Notes: a model not told the origin generated them from the letters alone. DNA of 64,000 nucleotides from Magnolia sinica (GCF_029962835.1 NC_080582.1:22824032-22888031), one strand, 5' to 3'; positions 48,613 to 60,435 are shown, counted from the first letter of the stretch. A program made the numbers and translations.

Positions 48613-49032
48613 TTCCTGAATTTCTTCAACTATCTGTTTTGGTCTAGATGGTATTCTCACAATCCATCTCTAACACCAACTCCACCACCACCACCACATG
48701 GTTCTCAGGGGGAAGGAGAATCGCACTACAGGTTCACCTCTTCAAAGCATGTTGGAGTTGACAATATACCTTAGAAAACATTATCTTGTCTTTTGATGAT
48801 TTTTCCCCTCAACTTATCTTGACTACTTTGTAATTATAAAAGAAAAGATAGAAAGAAAGAAAAGTAAAGTAAAGAAAGAAAGAAATATCATGTTGGTCGT
48901 GTGGGGCCCACTTTAGTGGCAATGCCAGGTTTAGAAACATAAAAACAACAAGGAGAACTGATAAAGAGTACTTCAAGGTGCATGAAAACATAAAAACCAT
49001 GTAGACTAAAAACAACAAGGAGAACTTCTCAC
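48613..49032. other. no recognised gene
   Basis: The segment at 48619-48780 is less repetitive and has short open frames on both strands with no family resemblance. A 20-base phrase around AACAACAAGGAGAAC is doubled (about 48945-48960 and 49010-49025). It may be captured intron of the COG8 fragment that follows. Confidence 0.35.
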
Positions 49033-49235
49033 CATGCACTGATCAAGGATATTTGAAAGTGATCCACCTTCAGTAATCTTGGGGAGCATGGTCTTCAAAG
49101 TGTTCAGGTGAGAAGTAATTTGATGCATAGCCTAACTAAAAAGAAGGCCACCATCATAGTTCTCTTCACTTCCAGATGTATCACGGAGAATATGGCTCTA
49201 TATTGATTAACAACATCAAAAAGATGCATCCTATG
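49033..49235 (-). pseudogene. captured COG8 exon fragment
   Basis: On the minus strand [16 protein letters not shown] is followed, after a frame break, by [16 protein letters not shown], a TAG stop, and [20 protein letters not shown] then [13 protein letters not shown]. It ends at ATG/GTGAGA. The text matches, from memory, subunit 8 of the conserved oligomeric Golgi (COG) complex, which tethers vesicles in retrograde Golgi traffic. About 67 residues of roughly 570-600 remain. The frameshift and stop show it is not functional. A similarity search would settle the identity. Confidence 0.75.
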
Positions 49236-50167
49236 ACAATTCACCATTCCTTTTAAGTACTCATAAACATTTCTTTGTCCAAGTCATCAAGAATGCTTAC
49301 AAGCCACATCTCTCACACACATGCAAGCACACATACACGACACCAAGGACATTGCTCATTAAAAAACGCGCATGTAAAGGATAAGGTGTTGAGGATCAGA
49401 TGACACCAAGAGCATAGTTGATTAAAGAATGCACGCCCACACACAATCATCATAGCTAATTGAAAAAAAAAAAAAAAAGATTACAAGGCACAATCAAGAA
49501 CAAGAAAATCAAAATTGATGATGGTAGATTAGTGAAGTAGAGGCATATTGAGAAGAACTCAAATGAGCCTGATTAACTTGATTCTGATATCAACAGAGTC
49601 ATCCATAAGGGACCTCAAACACCATCAATACTGGTTGCTCATATTTCTTCTGTACTACAGAAAGGAATATATCTAGACTTGCAGGTGCTCTGGATGGCTC
49701 ATATGACAACATGGCTCACCTATGTAAGATCCAATCCATTCATCAGGCAGGACCCACCCCAAGAACCATCCACACCCATAAGTTGGAAATGGGTCATCAG
49801 CAATCATTTCTAACAATCCATTGCCATCACACGCGCATGGACACCCAATGAAGGAAGAATGGCCCATGCTATTTTTAGACCAGAGCATCTGCACGTTGTG
49901 GCCCACTGATGAACAGTTCAGATTCCGTACACATGTGACACATTGGCAGGTGCCCCGTGAGTGCAGCTGCGAGTAGGACGTGCCAGTTAAAAGTCCCAAT
50001 CCATCCAACACAAAATTACCAATTTCCAGTCTGAAACCGATAATCATATTTCACAAAATAGCATAATAAACAGACAACTACAAATCACAATCCAACATAT
50101 ATAGAAAATGACATTCTGCATTTCTACCCATTAGAAGCACTGCCATAGCAGAAGATGCTCGGAAAGA
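49236..50167. other. no recognised gene
   Basis: Non-coding text with an A run (49460-49479). 49675-50045 has an open frame on the minus strand, but its translation looks like the GGGTGGGTCCTGCCTG-type repeat text found elsewhere rather than a protein. Confidence 0.4.
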
Positions 50168-50596
50168 TTATCCCGCATTAGTCAAACACCCATCGAAACC
50201 CAACAGCATCAGCTTGTATAATCTCAAAAATCCCAAAAATAAAGAGAGAACTAAGAAGAAGAAAAAAACCCAACAACAGAAATAACAAGAAAGCAAACAG
50301 AACAAACCCAACAAGAAAAATAGTTCTTCTTCATCTTCAACATACAAAAGCAGGATTGAGAGGGAATGGGAAAAGAGAAGCTTACGTTGCTCGATGGAAG
50401 GCTGAAGACGCTGCCAATGGAAGATGACTTGCTCAATGGAAGGTTGAAGACGCTGCTCGATGGAAGAGGCCACTGCCAATTGAAGGTTGAAGACGCGCTC
50501 GATGTAAGGTTGAACTCCCGCTCGATGAAAATGGGAAAATAGGAAACGACGCTCAACATTTTGGCATTCCTCTTCTAAATCACGTAAACGTTTCAA
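50168..50596 (-). CDS. uncertain ORF, 142 codons, possibly part of a captured exon
   Basis: I do not recognise this product. The first residues (MKRLRDLEEECQNVERRF) are charged and helical, and are preceded on the minus strand by a TTCAG/ATTTG splice-acceptor-like site, so they could be a small captured exon. The middle encodes a degenerate Ile-Glu-Gln repeat that comes from four or five copies of a GCTCGATGGAAGGTTGAAGA DNA unit. The end is hydrophobic (Phe/Leu/Cys-rich) and could be read as one membrane segment, but it comes from T-rich DNA. It is more likely non-coding than a gene. Confidence 0.2.
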   Translation of the reverse strand: MKRLRDLEEECQNVERRFLFSHFHRAGVQPYIERVFNLQLAVASSIEQRLQPSIEQVIFHWQRLQPSIEQRKLLFSHSLSILLLYVEDEEELFFLLGLFCLLSCYFCCWVFFFFLVLSLFLGFLRLYKLMLLGFDGCLTNAG

Positions 50597-50869
50597 ATCT
50601 GAACAAGTGTTAGTTTACCATTGTTTATAACAAACAACTTGATAACAACCGTACATGCAAGAAGGACCATTTTCTGGATAGTTAAGATGTATTAATAATA
50701 AAATTATAAATATTAAACATTTATAACTAGACGAATTATTTGAATGGTCTGGATAACTCTATATGATTTCCACTAATTTCATAAACAAGTCACCACCATT
50801 TTATATTCTGTACAAAACTCGCAGTTTTTTTAAAGGAGAAAAAATGGTAAAAATAGCTTTGGAAATGGG

Positions 50870-51240
50870 AGGGCTTTATGAGCCCCACCATGATGGATAT
50901 GTTTCATCCATGTCGTCCATCCATTTCTCTACATCATTTTAGGATAGATTCCCGAAATTAAGCCTTAATTAAGTCTCAGGTGGACCACAAAAGGAGAATA
51001 TGTTGGACGGTTGGACGTCCACCATTCAAATATCATCTTGATATAAAACTTTTATTGCCTTTAGAAGTTTTTAATGGTGGGCACATCACTGTCCCACTGT
51101 TTTTTGTGCTAGGGTCCACTGGAGCTTTGGATTTAACTCGTTCTTTGGATATTGCCCTAAAATGATCTCTCTAAATGGATGGAAGGTGTGGATATAAAAC
51201 ATACATCATGGTGGGGCCCAAAAATGAGAGGTATATAAAT
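50870..51240. mobile_element. foldback (MITE-like) element
   Basis: The left arm (AGCCCCACCATGATGGATATG, CGTCCATCCATTTCTC) and the right arm (CATACATCATGGTGGGGCCC, AAATGGATGGAAGGTGTGG) are inverted copies over about 60 bases, with CATTTTAGG/CCCTAAAATG at their inner edges. No coding content. Ends are approximate. Confidence 0.7.
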
Positions 51241-51880
51241 ATCAGGTGGACCACACCACATGAAAACAATAGTGATTGGATATCCATCATTTAAATCCTT
51301 GTAAGGCCCCTCATCCAAGTGGGACACACATAATGCGTGGGCTGGATATGTGAATCACATTTAGGTGGGCCCAATATATGATTATGAATGTTTTAAGGAA
51401 ACCCCTCTCTAATACAGTTAGGTGTGTTACTCAGTACCCTCAGCATACTGAGTAAACTCTATGGGGTCCACCATTATTTAATTTATCCACTCCGTTCATC
51501 CATGTTAACAGATAATTTTAGGTCTAGATAACAAAAAGGAAGCATATCGAAAGCTCAAGTGGACCACACCACAAGAAATAGTGTGATTGAACCTCTACCA
51601 TTGAAAATTTCTTGGAGGCCACAGAAGTTTTGGATCAAGCTGATGTTTGTGTTTTCTTTTCATCCATATCTTTTTGATATTATGAATAGGTTGGATGACA
51701 AATAAACATTACTATGGGCCTAAGGAAGGTATCAACGGTGGAAATCATTATTCCACACAATTTCATGTGGCATCGTCACTTCAGTAACGAGCCTGACTAC
51801 TCAACCTGTCAGTAGCTAATCCGCGTCCCTCTCTCAAGTGTTTTGAGGACTGGTTAGGGCGCCGACCCTAACCAGTGCCT
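51241..51880. other. foldback-family remnants, no gene
   Basis: It contains one-sided foldback arms (for example TATGGGGTCCACCATTATTT at 51459) and no coding sequence. Confidence 0.4.
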
Positions 51881-51886
51881 ATTTCA

Positions 51887-51929
<43 letters not shown>

Positions 51930-52275
51930 TTGATCTCCCTCTCGATCTCGATCAGTCTCCCTCTCTCCCTCTCCCTCTCCAACTCGGAGCTCGACGAAGA
52001 GAGCCTCAACGAGCACAACCAGGTAATTCTTGGTCTGCGTCTTCTAGGATTTTTTTTCCACCTGTTTCTCTCTTGGTAAAACCCTCTATAGCGAAAATGG
52101 TGAAAGGGCACAAGGGCGAGCATGTTAGGTTGTACGTGAGAGGAACAAGTACCCATTGACATCTCTGGTTCAGATCGAGGGTGTGAATACAATGGAGGAG
52201 GTGGCCTGGTATTGCGGCATGAGGATGTCATACATCTACAAGGCCAAGGTCAAGAAGGATGAAAACCCTCTCAAT
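51881..52275 (+). pseudogene. captured RPL35A (eL33) 5' gene fragment
   Basis: After a CT-rich leader (51889-51924 microsatellite) there is a leader exon ending CACAACCAG/GTAATT, an intron to TCTATAG near 52090, and an ATG at 52097 encoding [17 protein letters not shown]. About 11 residues are then missing, and the text resumes at 52150 as [20 protein letters not shown], then [16 protein letters not shown]. This is large-subunit ribosomal protein eL33 (plant name RPL35A), about 110 residues in full. The 3' third is gone and the tail runs into a second CT-rich stretch. The leader intron argues against a retrocopy, although no intron lies in the part of the coding region that is kept. It is the only captured piece on the plus strand of the giant element. 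Confidence 0.9.
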
Positions 52276-54109
52276 CCTCTCGATCCCTCTACCCATCTGT
52301 CTCCCACTCCCTCACTGTCGATCGCCCGATCTCTCTTTCTCTCTCACTCTCTCTATTCCCCTCTCTCTCTCTCTCTACATATGAGAAAGATATTGGGCAA
52401 ACAAGATTGATCAACAATTTCAATGAAATTTGATTTAAACATCTAAGTTATTTACTCTTCAATCTGAACTGATTAGATTGTCTAAAAACAATTAAAGGTT
52501 CCATTAGTGGATGTGCCTAATAATTTAGTAATTTTATTTTTTGTCTCATGCCATAAGCTAATCTTTAAAAATAGATGGACAGCATGGATTAAACACATAC
52601 ATCATGGTGGGGCCCATACAGCACCAACCACCAGCCATTAGATGGTGTAGGGGGAGGAGTTGATCTGTTCCCCTTATTTGTGGTGTGGTCCATTTATAAT
52701 CTTTGGATATGATTCATTTTTTGGATAATTCTATAAAATGATCACGAAAAATGGATGAACGATGTGGGTTTATCCTAAATTTTCGGTAAATCCCAAACTC
52801 AAGTGGAGCATGCTACACAAAACAGTGTGGAATAATGATTTCCACCGTTGATATGTACCTTCCTTGGGCCCACAGTAATGTTTATTTGTCATCCAACATG
52901 TTCATAATATCAAAAAGATATGAATGAAAGGAAAACACAAACATCAACCTAAATGTGGGCCACACCACATAATATAATGGAGAGGGGTTTCCTTAAAACA
53001 TTCATAATCATATATTGGGCCTGCCTAAATGCGATTCATATATCCAACCCACTCATTATGTGTGTCCCACTTGGTTGAGGCGTTAGACCAAGTTTCAACC
53101 GCATCCAAAACTCATGTCGGCCCCACCAAGTGCTTTTATATTTTTTTAGGATGTCTTCAATTAGTTTTAGATGGTATGGCCCACTTGAGTTTCATTTACC
53201 AATGATTTTTGAGATATCTCATAACCTAAAGGGGACACATCAAATCCACGGTGTTGATGTTTGACACACATCATGATGAGGCCCACAAAACTTACTAACA
53301 TCAATTCTTAGGTTCTCACGAGGTCAATAAGTTGGGTCACAATTTTGACCAGAATATTTGACCCATTTTACATGTCTGGTCCATTCACTCTATTTTACTG
53401 ATCACTACCCTCAATTTGACTAGTTACTCACCCCGATCATGCTACATATGAGAAAGATATTGGGCAAACAAAATTGATCAACAATTTGAGTGAATTTTGA
53501 TTTAAACATCTGAAGTTATTTACTCTTCAATCTAGACTGATCAGATTGTCCAAAAACAATTAAAGGTTCAATTAGTAGATGTGCATAATAATTTAGTAAT
53601 TTTATTTTTCACAGATAAATTTCAATTTCCTTTTAAAAATAACAATTTTTCTTTTCAAAATGTATATTTTTTCTCTTTTAACAAAATATCATTTTTATTA
53701 ACAAATATTTCAAAAAATATTTAAAATGCAAATTCTGAATTTTTTTTTCAAAATCTCAAAAATTTTCTCATATTTTAATTTTTTATCAAAAATTTCAAAT
53801 TGCCGATTTTTTTCTTCGAAAGCATCATTTTGTTCTCAAAATTTTTCTCAAACATTGTTAAAATTTCTAAACTTCTCAATATTTTTTTTCATGTGATATT
53901 ACAAATCAGTTAAATATTACATTTTAATTATATATATATACAAAAATTTTCAAAAATTAAAACATTTTTACATTATTATCGACAGTTTTCAGCCGTCGGG
54001 AAAAAGATTTAGGAAAAACATTTCCCAACGAACATTTCCATCGGTAAAAGTCTTACCACAAACATTTCCAAGACAGCACGAAATTTTTTTTGTGAAAATT
54101 CAAAACACC
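52276..54109. other. non-coding, direct repeats and foldback remnants
   Basis: A segment of about 165 bp is repeated in direct orientation (52377-52541 and 53442-53612), starting ACATATGAGAAAGATATTGG and ending TTTAGTAATTTTATTTTT. Between the copies lie foldback-type arms. 53613-54000 is very AT-rich with AAAATTTTTC-type text. No gene is seen. Confidence 0.6.
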
Positions 54110-55170
54110 CTTTAGTGAACATTTTCGTCGCTAAAGGTGGCTTTTAGCTACGAAATTAATTTCGTCGGTAAAATTAAAATTCTCAACTTTTGTCTTTTCA
54201 AAAATTCAAAACACTCTTTAGAGACGAATATTTTCGTCACTAAAAGCACCTTTAGCTACGAAATTAATTTCGTCGCTGAAAGGAAACTTCTCGACTTTTT
54301 TATCTTATTAAAAATTCAAAACACCCTTTAGCGACGAAAAATTTCATCGCTAAAGGTGGTTTTTAGCTACGAAATTTATTTCTTCGCTAAAAGGAAACTT
54401 CTTAACTTATTTGTTTTTTTGAAAAATTCAAAACACCTTTTAGCGACGAAAATTTTCGTCGCTAAAGGTGGCTTTTAGCCACGAAATTAATTTCGTCGCT
54501 AAAAGGAAACTTCTCGACTTTTTTTATCTTTTCAAAAATTCAAAACACCCTTTAGCGACGAAAATGTTTGTCGCTAAAGGTGTCTTTTAGCTACGAAATT
54601 TATTTCGTCGCTAAAAGGAAACTTCTCGACTTTTTTGTTTTTTTCAAAAATTCAAAACACCCTTTAACGACGATAATTTTCGTCGCTAAATGTGGCTTTT
54701 GGGTACAAAATTAATTTCGTCGCTAAAAGGAAATATCTCGACTTTTTTATTTTTTCAAAAATTCAAAACACCCTTTAGCGAAGAAAATTTTCGTCACTAA
54801 AAGCCACCTTTAGCTACGAAAATAATTTCGTCGCTAAAAGGAAACTTCTCGACTTTTTGTTTTTTTTTTCAAAAATTCAAAACACCCTTTAGCGATGAAA
54901 ATTTTCATTGCTAAAGGTGGTTTTTAGCTACGAAATTAATTTCGTCACTAAAAGGAAGCTTCTCGACTTTTTCATCTTTTCAAAAATTCAAAACACCCTT
55001 TAGCGACGAATATTTTCGTCACTAAAAGCCACCTTTAGCTATGCTAAAAGGAAACTTCTCGACTTTTTATTTTTTTCAAAAATTCAAAACACCCTTTAGC
55101 AATGAAAATTTTCATCGCTAAAAGTCAATTTTAGTGATGAAAAAAATTTCATCGCTAAAAGTTTCGTGGG
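54110..55170. repeat. right subterminal tandem array of the giant CACTA
   Basis: About ten tandem units of roughly 108-112 bp are present. Each unit carries two palindromes: a GCGACGAAAATTTTCGTCGC dyad and a GCTACGAAATTAATTTCGTC dyad. Between units lies GGAAACTTCTCGACTTTTTT and CAAAAATTCAAAACACC. Individual units have point changes in the dyads. The palindromic repeats are probable transposase-binding sites. Confidence 0.9.
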
Positions 55171-55193
55171 TAAAAACCCTCTTTTTTGTAGTG

Positions 55194-55662
55194 TATGTTT
55201 TATATCCGCACTGTCCATCAGTCTTGTCTGCTCATTTTACAGAAGGAGTCCAAACAGAAAGTAGATCTGACACTCAAGTGGACCATACTGTGGGAAACAG
55301 TGGGGAGGATGACACCCACTGTTGAAACATTCTCAAGGCCCCCCATAATGGTTTTTGTTTTTTTTTTGTTTTTTTTTTGTTTTTTTTTTTTGTTTTTTTT
55401 TCATCGAACCCATTGATAAGATCACATAATGGATGAAGGGAATGCACAAATATCAACTCGATTCAAAATTGTGGCCCTCAAGAAGTTTTTAATGGTGGGT
55501 GTTCAATCTCCACTGTTTCATGTAGTGTGGTTTACTTGAGCTTTTGATCTGCTTATTTTTGGGTTCATGCCCTAAATGATGAAAAAAGGATGGATGGTGT
55601 GGATAAAAGACATACATCATGGTGGGCCCACAGCACTCAACACCACCTAGCTGAGTCACCAC
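55194..55662. mobile_element. foldback element, right half (split by the giant CACTA)
   Basis: This is the continuation of the element whose left arm is at 22495-22546. The right arm, with GGATGGATGGTGTGG, TACATCATGGTGGGCCC and CACCACCTAGCTGAG, is the inverted match of that left arm. A run of T's broken by single G's lies at 55350-55400. Confidence 0.85.
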
Positions 55663-55854
55663 CCAATCCGCTTTCATGAAGTGTGTCGTGATGTTCCTGT
55701 CCGCACCAGTAAGGCCCGTGAGTATGGTCTGACCCAGGTTTTAAAAACTGTTGCCGTATCGATCACTGCCCAAACCAGGCAAAATCGGTGGAATATGAGC
55801 CACTGTACTTTATTCCATCCAAATCAGATGGCTATTATTTTTTATAACTGTAAC
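55663..55854. other. no recognised gene
   Basis: Short non-coding stretch before the tandem array. Confidence 0.4.
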
Positions 55855-57966
55855 CTATATCATCCACCACTTGTCCCACTATTTAGACAGTTTGGATGTG
55901 CCATTGATGAGAAGGATGAATCATCAACATGGTTTGACGGTCCTGATTAAACAAACTAATATCTATGAATCAGATTTTAGGATTCTTCAGTGAATCTGAT
56001 TTTGGACTGGTAATCAGCAAAGGTGGTTTCCACATATTAGTTGGTTTGATTTGGGACAATCTACGTCCACAATTTTTGAATGCCTTTGTATCAAATGTCA
56101 TGCTGTGTTAAAGCACCGAAACATGAGGGCCTAAATATTTCGCTATGTTTGTGGGCTCATATTGATGCACGTGTTTATACCACTATAGATATACAATTAT
56201 CACAAAAAACAAGCTATCTAGAACTGCAATGGACCACACAATGGAAATGGTGCAAAAACTCCCGTTAAACATCCAAAATTCAAGTGGTCTGAACCACCGA
56301 GCCTTGCATCAGCCTTATATTTCCGGCATTTCTTAGTCTTGATAAGGCATGCCTGATAATTAGGTTTGTAAGGTGTAATCTATATTATCCACCACTGTGT
56401 CCCACTATTTAGACGGTTTGGATGTGCCATCGATGAGAAGGATAAATCATTACCAAGGTTTGATGGTCCTAATTAAACTAACTAGTATCTATGAATCAGA
56501 TGTTAGGATTTTTCAGTAAATCTGATTTTGGACTGTTACTCAGCAAAGGTGGGTTCCACAGATTAGTTGATTTGATTTGAGATATTCCACGTGTACAATT
56601 TTTTAATGCCTGTGTATCAAATGTCATGCTGTGTTTAAGTAATGAAACATGAGGACCTAAATATACACCATGTTTGTGGGCTCATATTGATGCACGTGTT
56701 TATGCCGACCTTAGATATACAATTATCACAAAAAATAAGTTAATCTAAAATTGCCGTGGACCATGCAACAGGAACGGTGTAAAAACTCTCATCAAACATC
56801 CAAAATTCAAGTCGTTTGAACCACCGAGCCTTGCATCAGCCTTATATTTCCAGCATTCCTTAGTCTTGATAGGGCATGCCTGATAATTGGGTTTGAAAGG
56901 TATAAAGTAATCTATATTATCCACCACGAGTCCCACTATTTAGATGGTTTGGATGTGTCATCGATGAGAAGGATGAATCATCACCATGGTTTGATGGTCC
57001 TAATTAAACGAACTAGTATCTATGAATCAGATGTTAGGATTCTTCAGTAAATCTGATTTTGGATTGTTACTCAGCAAAGGTGGGTTCCACAAATTAGCTG
57101 GTTTGATTTGAGATATTCCCCGTGTACAATTTTTGAATGCTGGTGTATCAAATGCCATGCTGTGTTAAAGTAATGAAACGTGAGGGCCTAAATATACACC
57201 ATGTTTGTGGGCTCATATTGATGCATGTGTTTATGCCGACCGTAGATATACAATTATCACAGAAAACAAGCTGATCTAAAACTGCGATGGACCACACAAT
57301 GGAAACGGTGTAAAAACTCCCAATAAACATCCAAAATTCAAGTGATCTAAACCACCGAGCCTTGCATCAGCCTTATATTTCTGGCATTCCTTAGTCATGA
57401 TAGGGCATGCCTGATAATTGGGTTTGAAAAGTGTAAAGTAATCTATATTATCCATCATGTGTCCCACTATTTAGACGGTTTAGATGTGCCATCGATGAGA
57501 AGGATGAATTATCACCATGGTTTGACGGTCCTAATTAAATGAACTAATATCTATGAATCAGATGTTAGGATTCTTTAGTGAATCTGATTTTGGACTGTTA
57601 CTCAGCAAAGGTGGGTTCCACAAATTAGTTGGTTTGATTTGAGATATTCCACGTGTACAATTTTTTAATGCTTGTGTATCAAATGTCATGCTTTGTTAAA
57701 GCACCGAAACATGAGGACCTAAATATACACCATGTTTGTGGGCTCATATTGATGCACGTGTTTATACTGACCGTAGAGATACAATTATCACAAAAAAACA
57801 AGCTGATTTAAAACTGTGATGGACTACACAATGGAAACGGTGTAAAAAATACCATTAAACATCCAAAATTCAAGTGGTCTGAACCATCGAGCCTTGCATC
57901 AACCTTATATTTCCGGCATTCTTTAGTCTTGATAGGGCATGCTTGATAATTGGGTTTGAAAGGTTT
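55855..57966. repeat. 530-bp tandem repeat array, four copies
   Basis: Units begin with CTATATTATCCACCAC at 55855, 56380, 56912 and 57443 (periods 525, 532 and 531). Each contains CCCACTATTTAGACGGTTTGG, CTATGAATCAGATGTTAGGA, TGTTTGTGGGCTCATATTGA and CCGAGCCTTGCATCAGCC in order. Copies differ by scattered substitutions and short indels; the first is the most diverged. There is no coding content; the short open frames repeat from unit to unit. Confidence 0.92.
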
Positions 57967-58243
57967 AAACACTGTATCTTGGTTTCACAAGTTGATAAGA
58001 GCATGCTATAAACCCTAAAACCCAACCAAAATGCATCCAAAGTTCAAGCCCAAGTGTAAGCTCATTTCAAGCCCAAGCCTAAGCCATTAATCTTTAGGAC
58101 TATGATAAGACAAATTTGAGTAGATAAGAGAAAATTATCACCCAATAGGGGGTTCTCATAGAAAATAGGACCCACCATGTGGCATGATGCGCCACCCACC
58201 TCGTAGAATCCTACAATATTTGATTATGGGATTAGATGGGGTA
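57967..58243. other. no recognised gene
   Basis: Non-coding sequence between the tandem array and the direct repeat. Confidence 0.4.
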
Positions 58244-58434
58244 TGACAAAGCAAGCATGCGTTGAGCATCTCCCCGAAGCTCGAAAAACTCCTATGCCCT
58301 CACTTTTGCCTAAATTATACTATTTGCCACTGTCCCATCCATCCATCCACATTATGTCTCATGGTGCTCACATTTTAGTAACCAATTCCAACCCTTAGAG
58401 CTATTTTACCCCTAAACTTTATAGAAATAACTAT
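58244..58434 (+). repeat. 191-bp direct repeat, copy 1
   Basis: This reads TGACAAAGCAAGCATGCGTT ... TTATAGAAATAACTAT. Reading base by base I see no difference from copy 2 at 59124-59314. Confidence 0.93.
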
Positions 58435-58484
58435 TCGACCAGGGGCATTTTAACTCGACTCGACTCAACTTGGCTCGATTAATA

Positions 58485-58579
<95 letters not shown>

Positions 58580-59123
58580 TTTTAAGTTTAAACTTAAAAA
58601 TAAAAAAATAAAAAACAAACCTTAGAGTCTCTATCCGACTGCACGCACCCCCTTCCCTTTCCCTTTCTTCTCTTTCTCTCCCACTGCCAACCACACGCCC
58701 GCCCCGACCACCACCACCAGTTTTCATTTCAGCTCCACAATAGTATGATTTCAATATCTTAAGATATACTTCTTGGGCTAGAAATCCAAGAAATCTGAGA
58801 TGAGTTCTTCTCAGATTTGTTAAAGCTTTAAGGAAATCCAATGATCTGATTGGCTAGAGCTCTTTACTTGGATTTCTAATCTGTGTTATGCTCTATTTCT
58901 TTTTTAGCACTTGGATTTCTGCTAGCGGAAGAAGATCAAGAACAGATCGGTTCTTACAGGTTTTCTCATCTGATTCAAAGCTTTGTTTGATTTTTTTTCA
59001 TTGGGTTTTGCTTTGATTCTCTTAAGTTTTTTGAATTTTTCATCAATGGAGGAGGATCAAGAACAGAATCCGTTACTCTATCACCCAACATGCTCGAGCT
59101 TAACTCGAACTCAACTCGGCTTT
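58435..59123. other. 689-bp segment between identical repeats
   Basis: Non-coding. It begins and ends with related Thr-Arg-like DNA (AACTCGACTCGACTCAACTT; GCTTAACTCGAACTCAACTC). It contains an AT microsatellite (about 58489-58575) and a doubled AGATCAAGAACAGA phrase (58937 and 59054). Confidence 0.6.
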
Positions 59124-59314
59124 TGACAAAGCAAGCATGCGTTGAGCATCTCCCCGAAGCTCGAAAAACTCCTATGCCCTCACTTTTGCCTAAATTATAC
59201 TATTTGCCACTGTCCCATCCATCCATCCACATTATGTCTCATGGTGCTCACATTTTAGTAACCAATTCCAACCCTTAGAGCTATTTTACCCCTAAACTTT
59301 ATAGAAATAACTAT
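59124..59314 (+). repeat. 191-bp direct repeat, copy 2
   Basis: Identical, as far as I can read, to copy 1 in the same orientation, at a distance of 880 bases. Confidence 0.93.
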
Positions 59315-60099
59315 AAAGTTACTCCAAAACCCTATAAATATCCCTTCCCATTTTATGTTTAACCATCTCTTATCATTCACCATTCACTAAGAAAGCTTAA
59401 GGGAGAGAAGAGTGAGAGAAGAAGAGTGAAATCTACCTCATCCATCCATGAAAGACAATAAGACTACAAGAGAGGAAGCCCTTCTAACATTAGGTCAACT
59501 TAGTCAAACCCCTAACCTTCACCACTTGAGCCATCAAAAAGCTGATCTAGTCTGCCCAAGTCAATCCTTGCAACAAACGCATTCACCCACTCGCCCAACT
59601 GTAATCAACTTTATCCATACTTGCATTCGCACTGTGGATCATTATCTCTACTCTCAACCCACCTGCTCATCTAGTCGGCCCAAGTGTATGCTCTGTGGCT
59701 CACCAATATACCAAATCTTGCTTATCAAAACTTTACATCGACTAAGTTTCGACCTCTTTCCAAGTAAGTGAGTCCGGGTAGACTTGTCTAAGCCAATCCA
59801 TTGCTTACAGTAGCATTGCATCACCACACTACATTCCACACACATTGGCATCATTTGTTCAGAAGAACTGATTCAATCCCTGATATTTTGTCATATCCTA
59901 TGAAGTAGAAACCTTACGCTTGTAGGACAAAGAGAGTGCCCATCACCTTCTCCCTTTATAACCATGGTCCCTTACCTACAATTCCGAGCGCACCGAGTTG
60001 CATTGTCTTTGGATCCTTTGGATGGTCCAAATGCAGCCCACAACTGAGAACTTAAGGAAAAGCGAGTCTTCCTCTGAGACTCTCGATTTAAAAAGTCTC
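59315..60099 (+). other. promoter-like stretch with an unsupported ORF
   Basis: A TATA box (CTATAAATATCCC near 59333) is followed by a purine-rich leader and an ATG at 59448 that opens 107 codons (MKDNKTTREEALLTLGQLSQ...). The protein is not recognised: it is Ser/His/Pro-rich with low-complexity text. It could be an LTR-type promoter and leader; I would not call a gene. Confidence 0.3.
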
Positions 60100-60435
60100 C
60101 ACACATGTGTCTTTGGCCCGAAATGAATGTATGTGGTTTATCCACGCCATCCATCCATTTTTCCAACTCATTTTATAGGTTGACCCCAAAATTGAAGCAT
60201 ATCCAAGCTTAAGTGGAGCACACCACAGGAAAAAGTGTGAATTGAATGTCCACCTCTGAAAATTTCTTTGGGCCATAGAAATTTTGGCACAAGCTAATAT
60301 TTGTGTTTTCCATTCATCCATGTTTGTGTAATGTTATTTAGTAAAATGGATGGCGGAGTGGATAAAATAGGTAAATCATGGTGAGCCCCACAGAGTTTAC
60401 TCAGTACCGTAAGCATACTTAGCTGCTCAATACGC
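60100..60435. mobile_element. foldback element
   Basis: The left arm (TGTGGTTTATCCACGCCATCC, CTCATTTTATAGG) faces an inverted right arm (AAAATGGATGGCGGAGTGG, AAATCATGGTGAGCCCC). Ends are approximate. Confidence 0.6.

Noticed and set aside
49673-50047. 124-codon minus-strand ORF, Cys- and Gly-rich
   Set aside because: The text follows repeat-family DNA (GGTGGGTCCTGCCTGATG type) rather than any protein family, with no start context or splice support.
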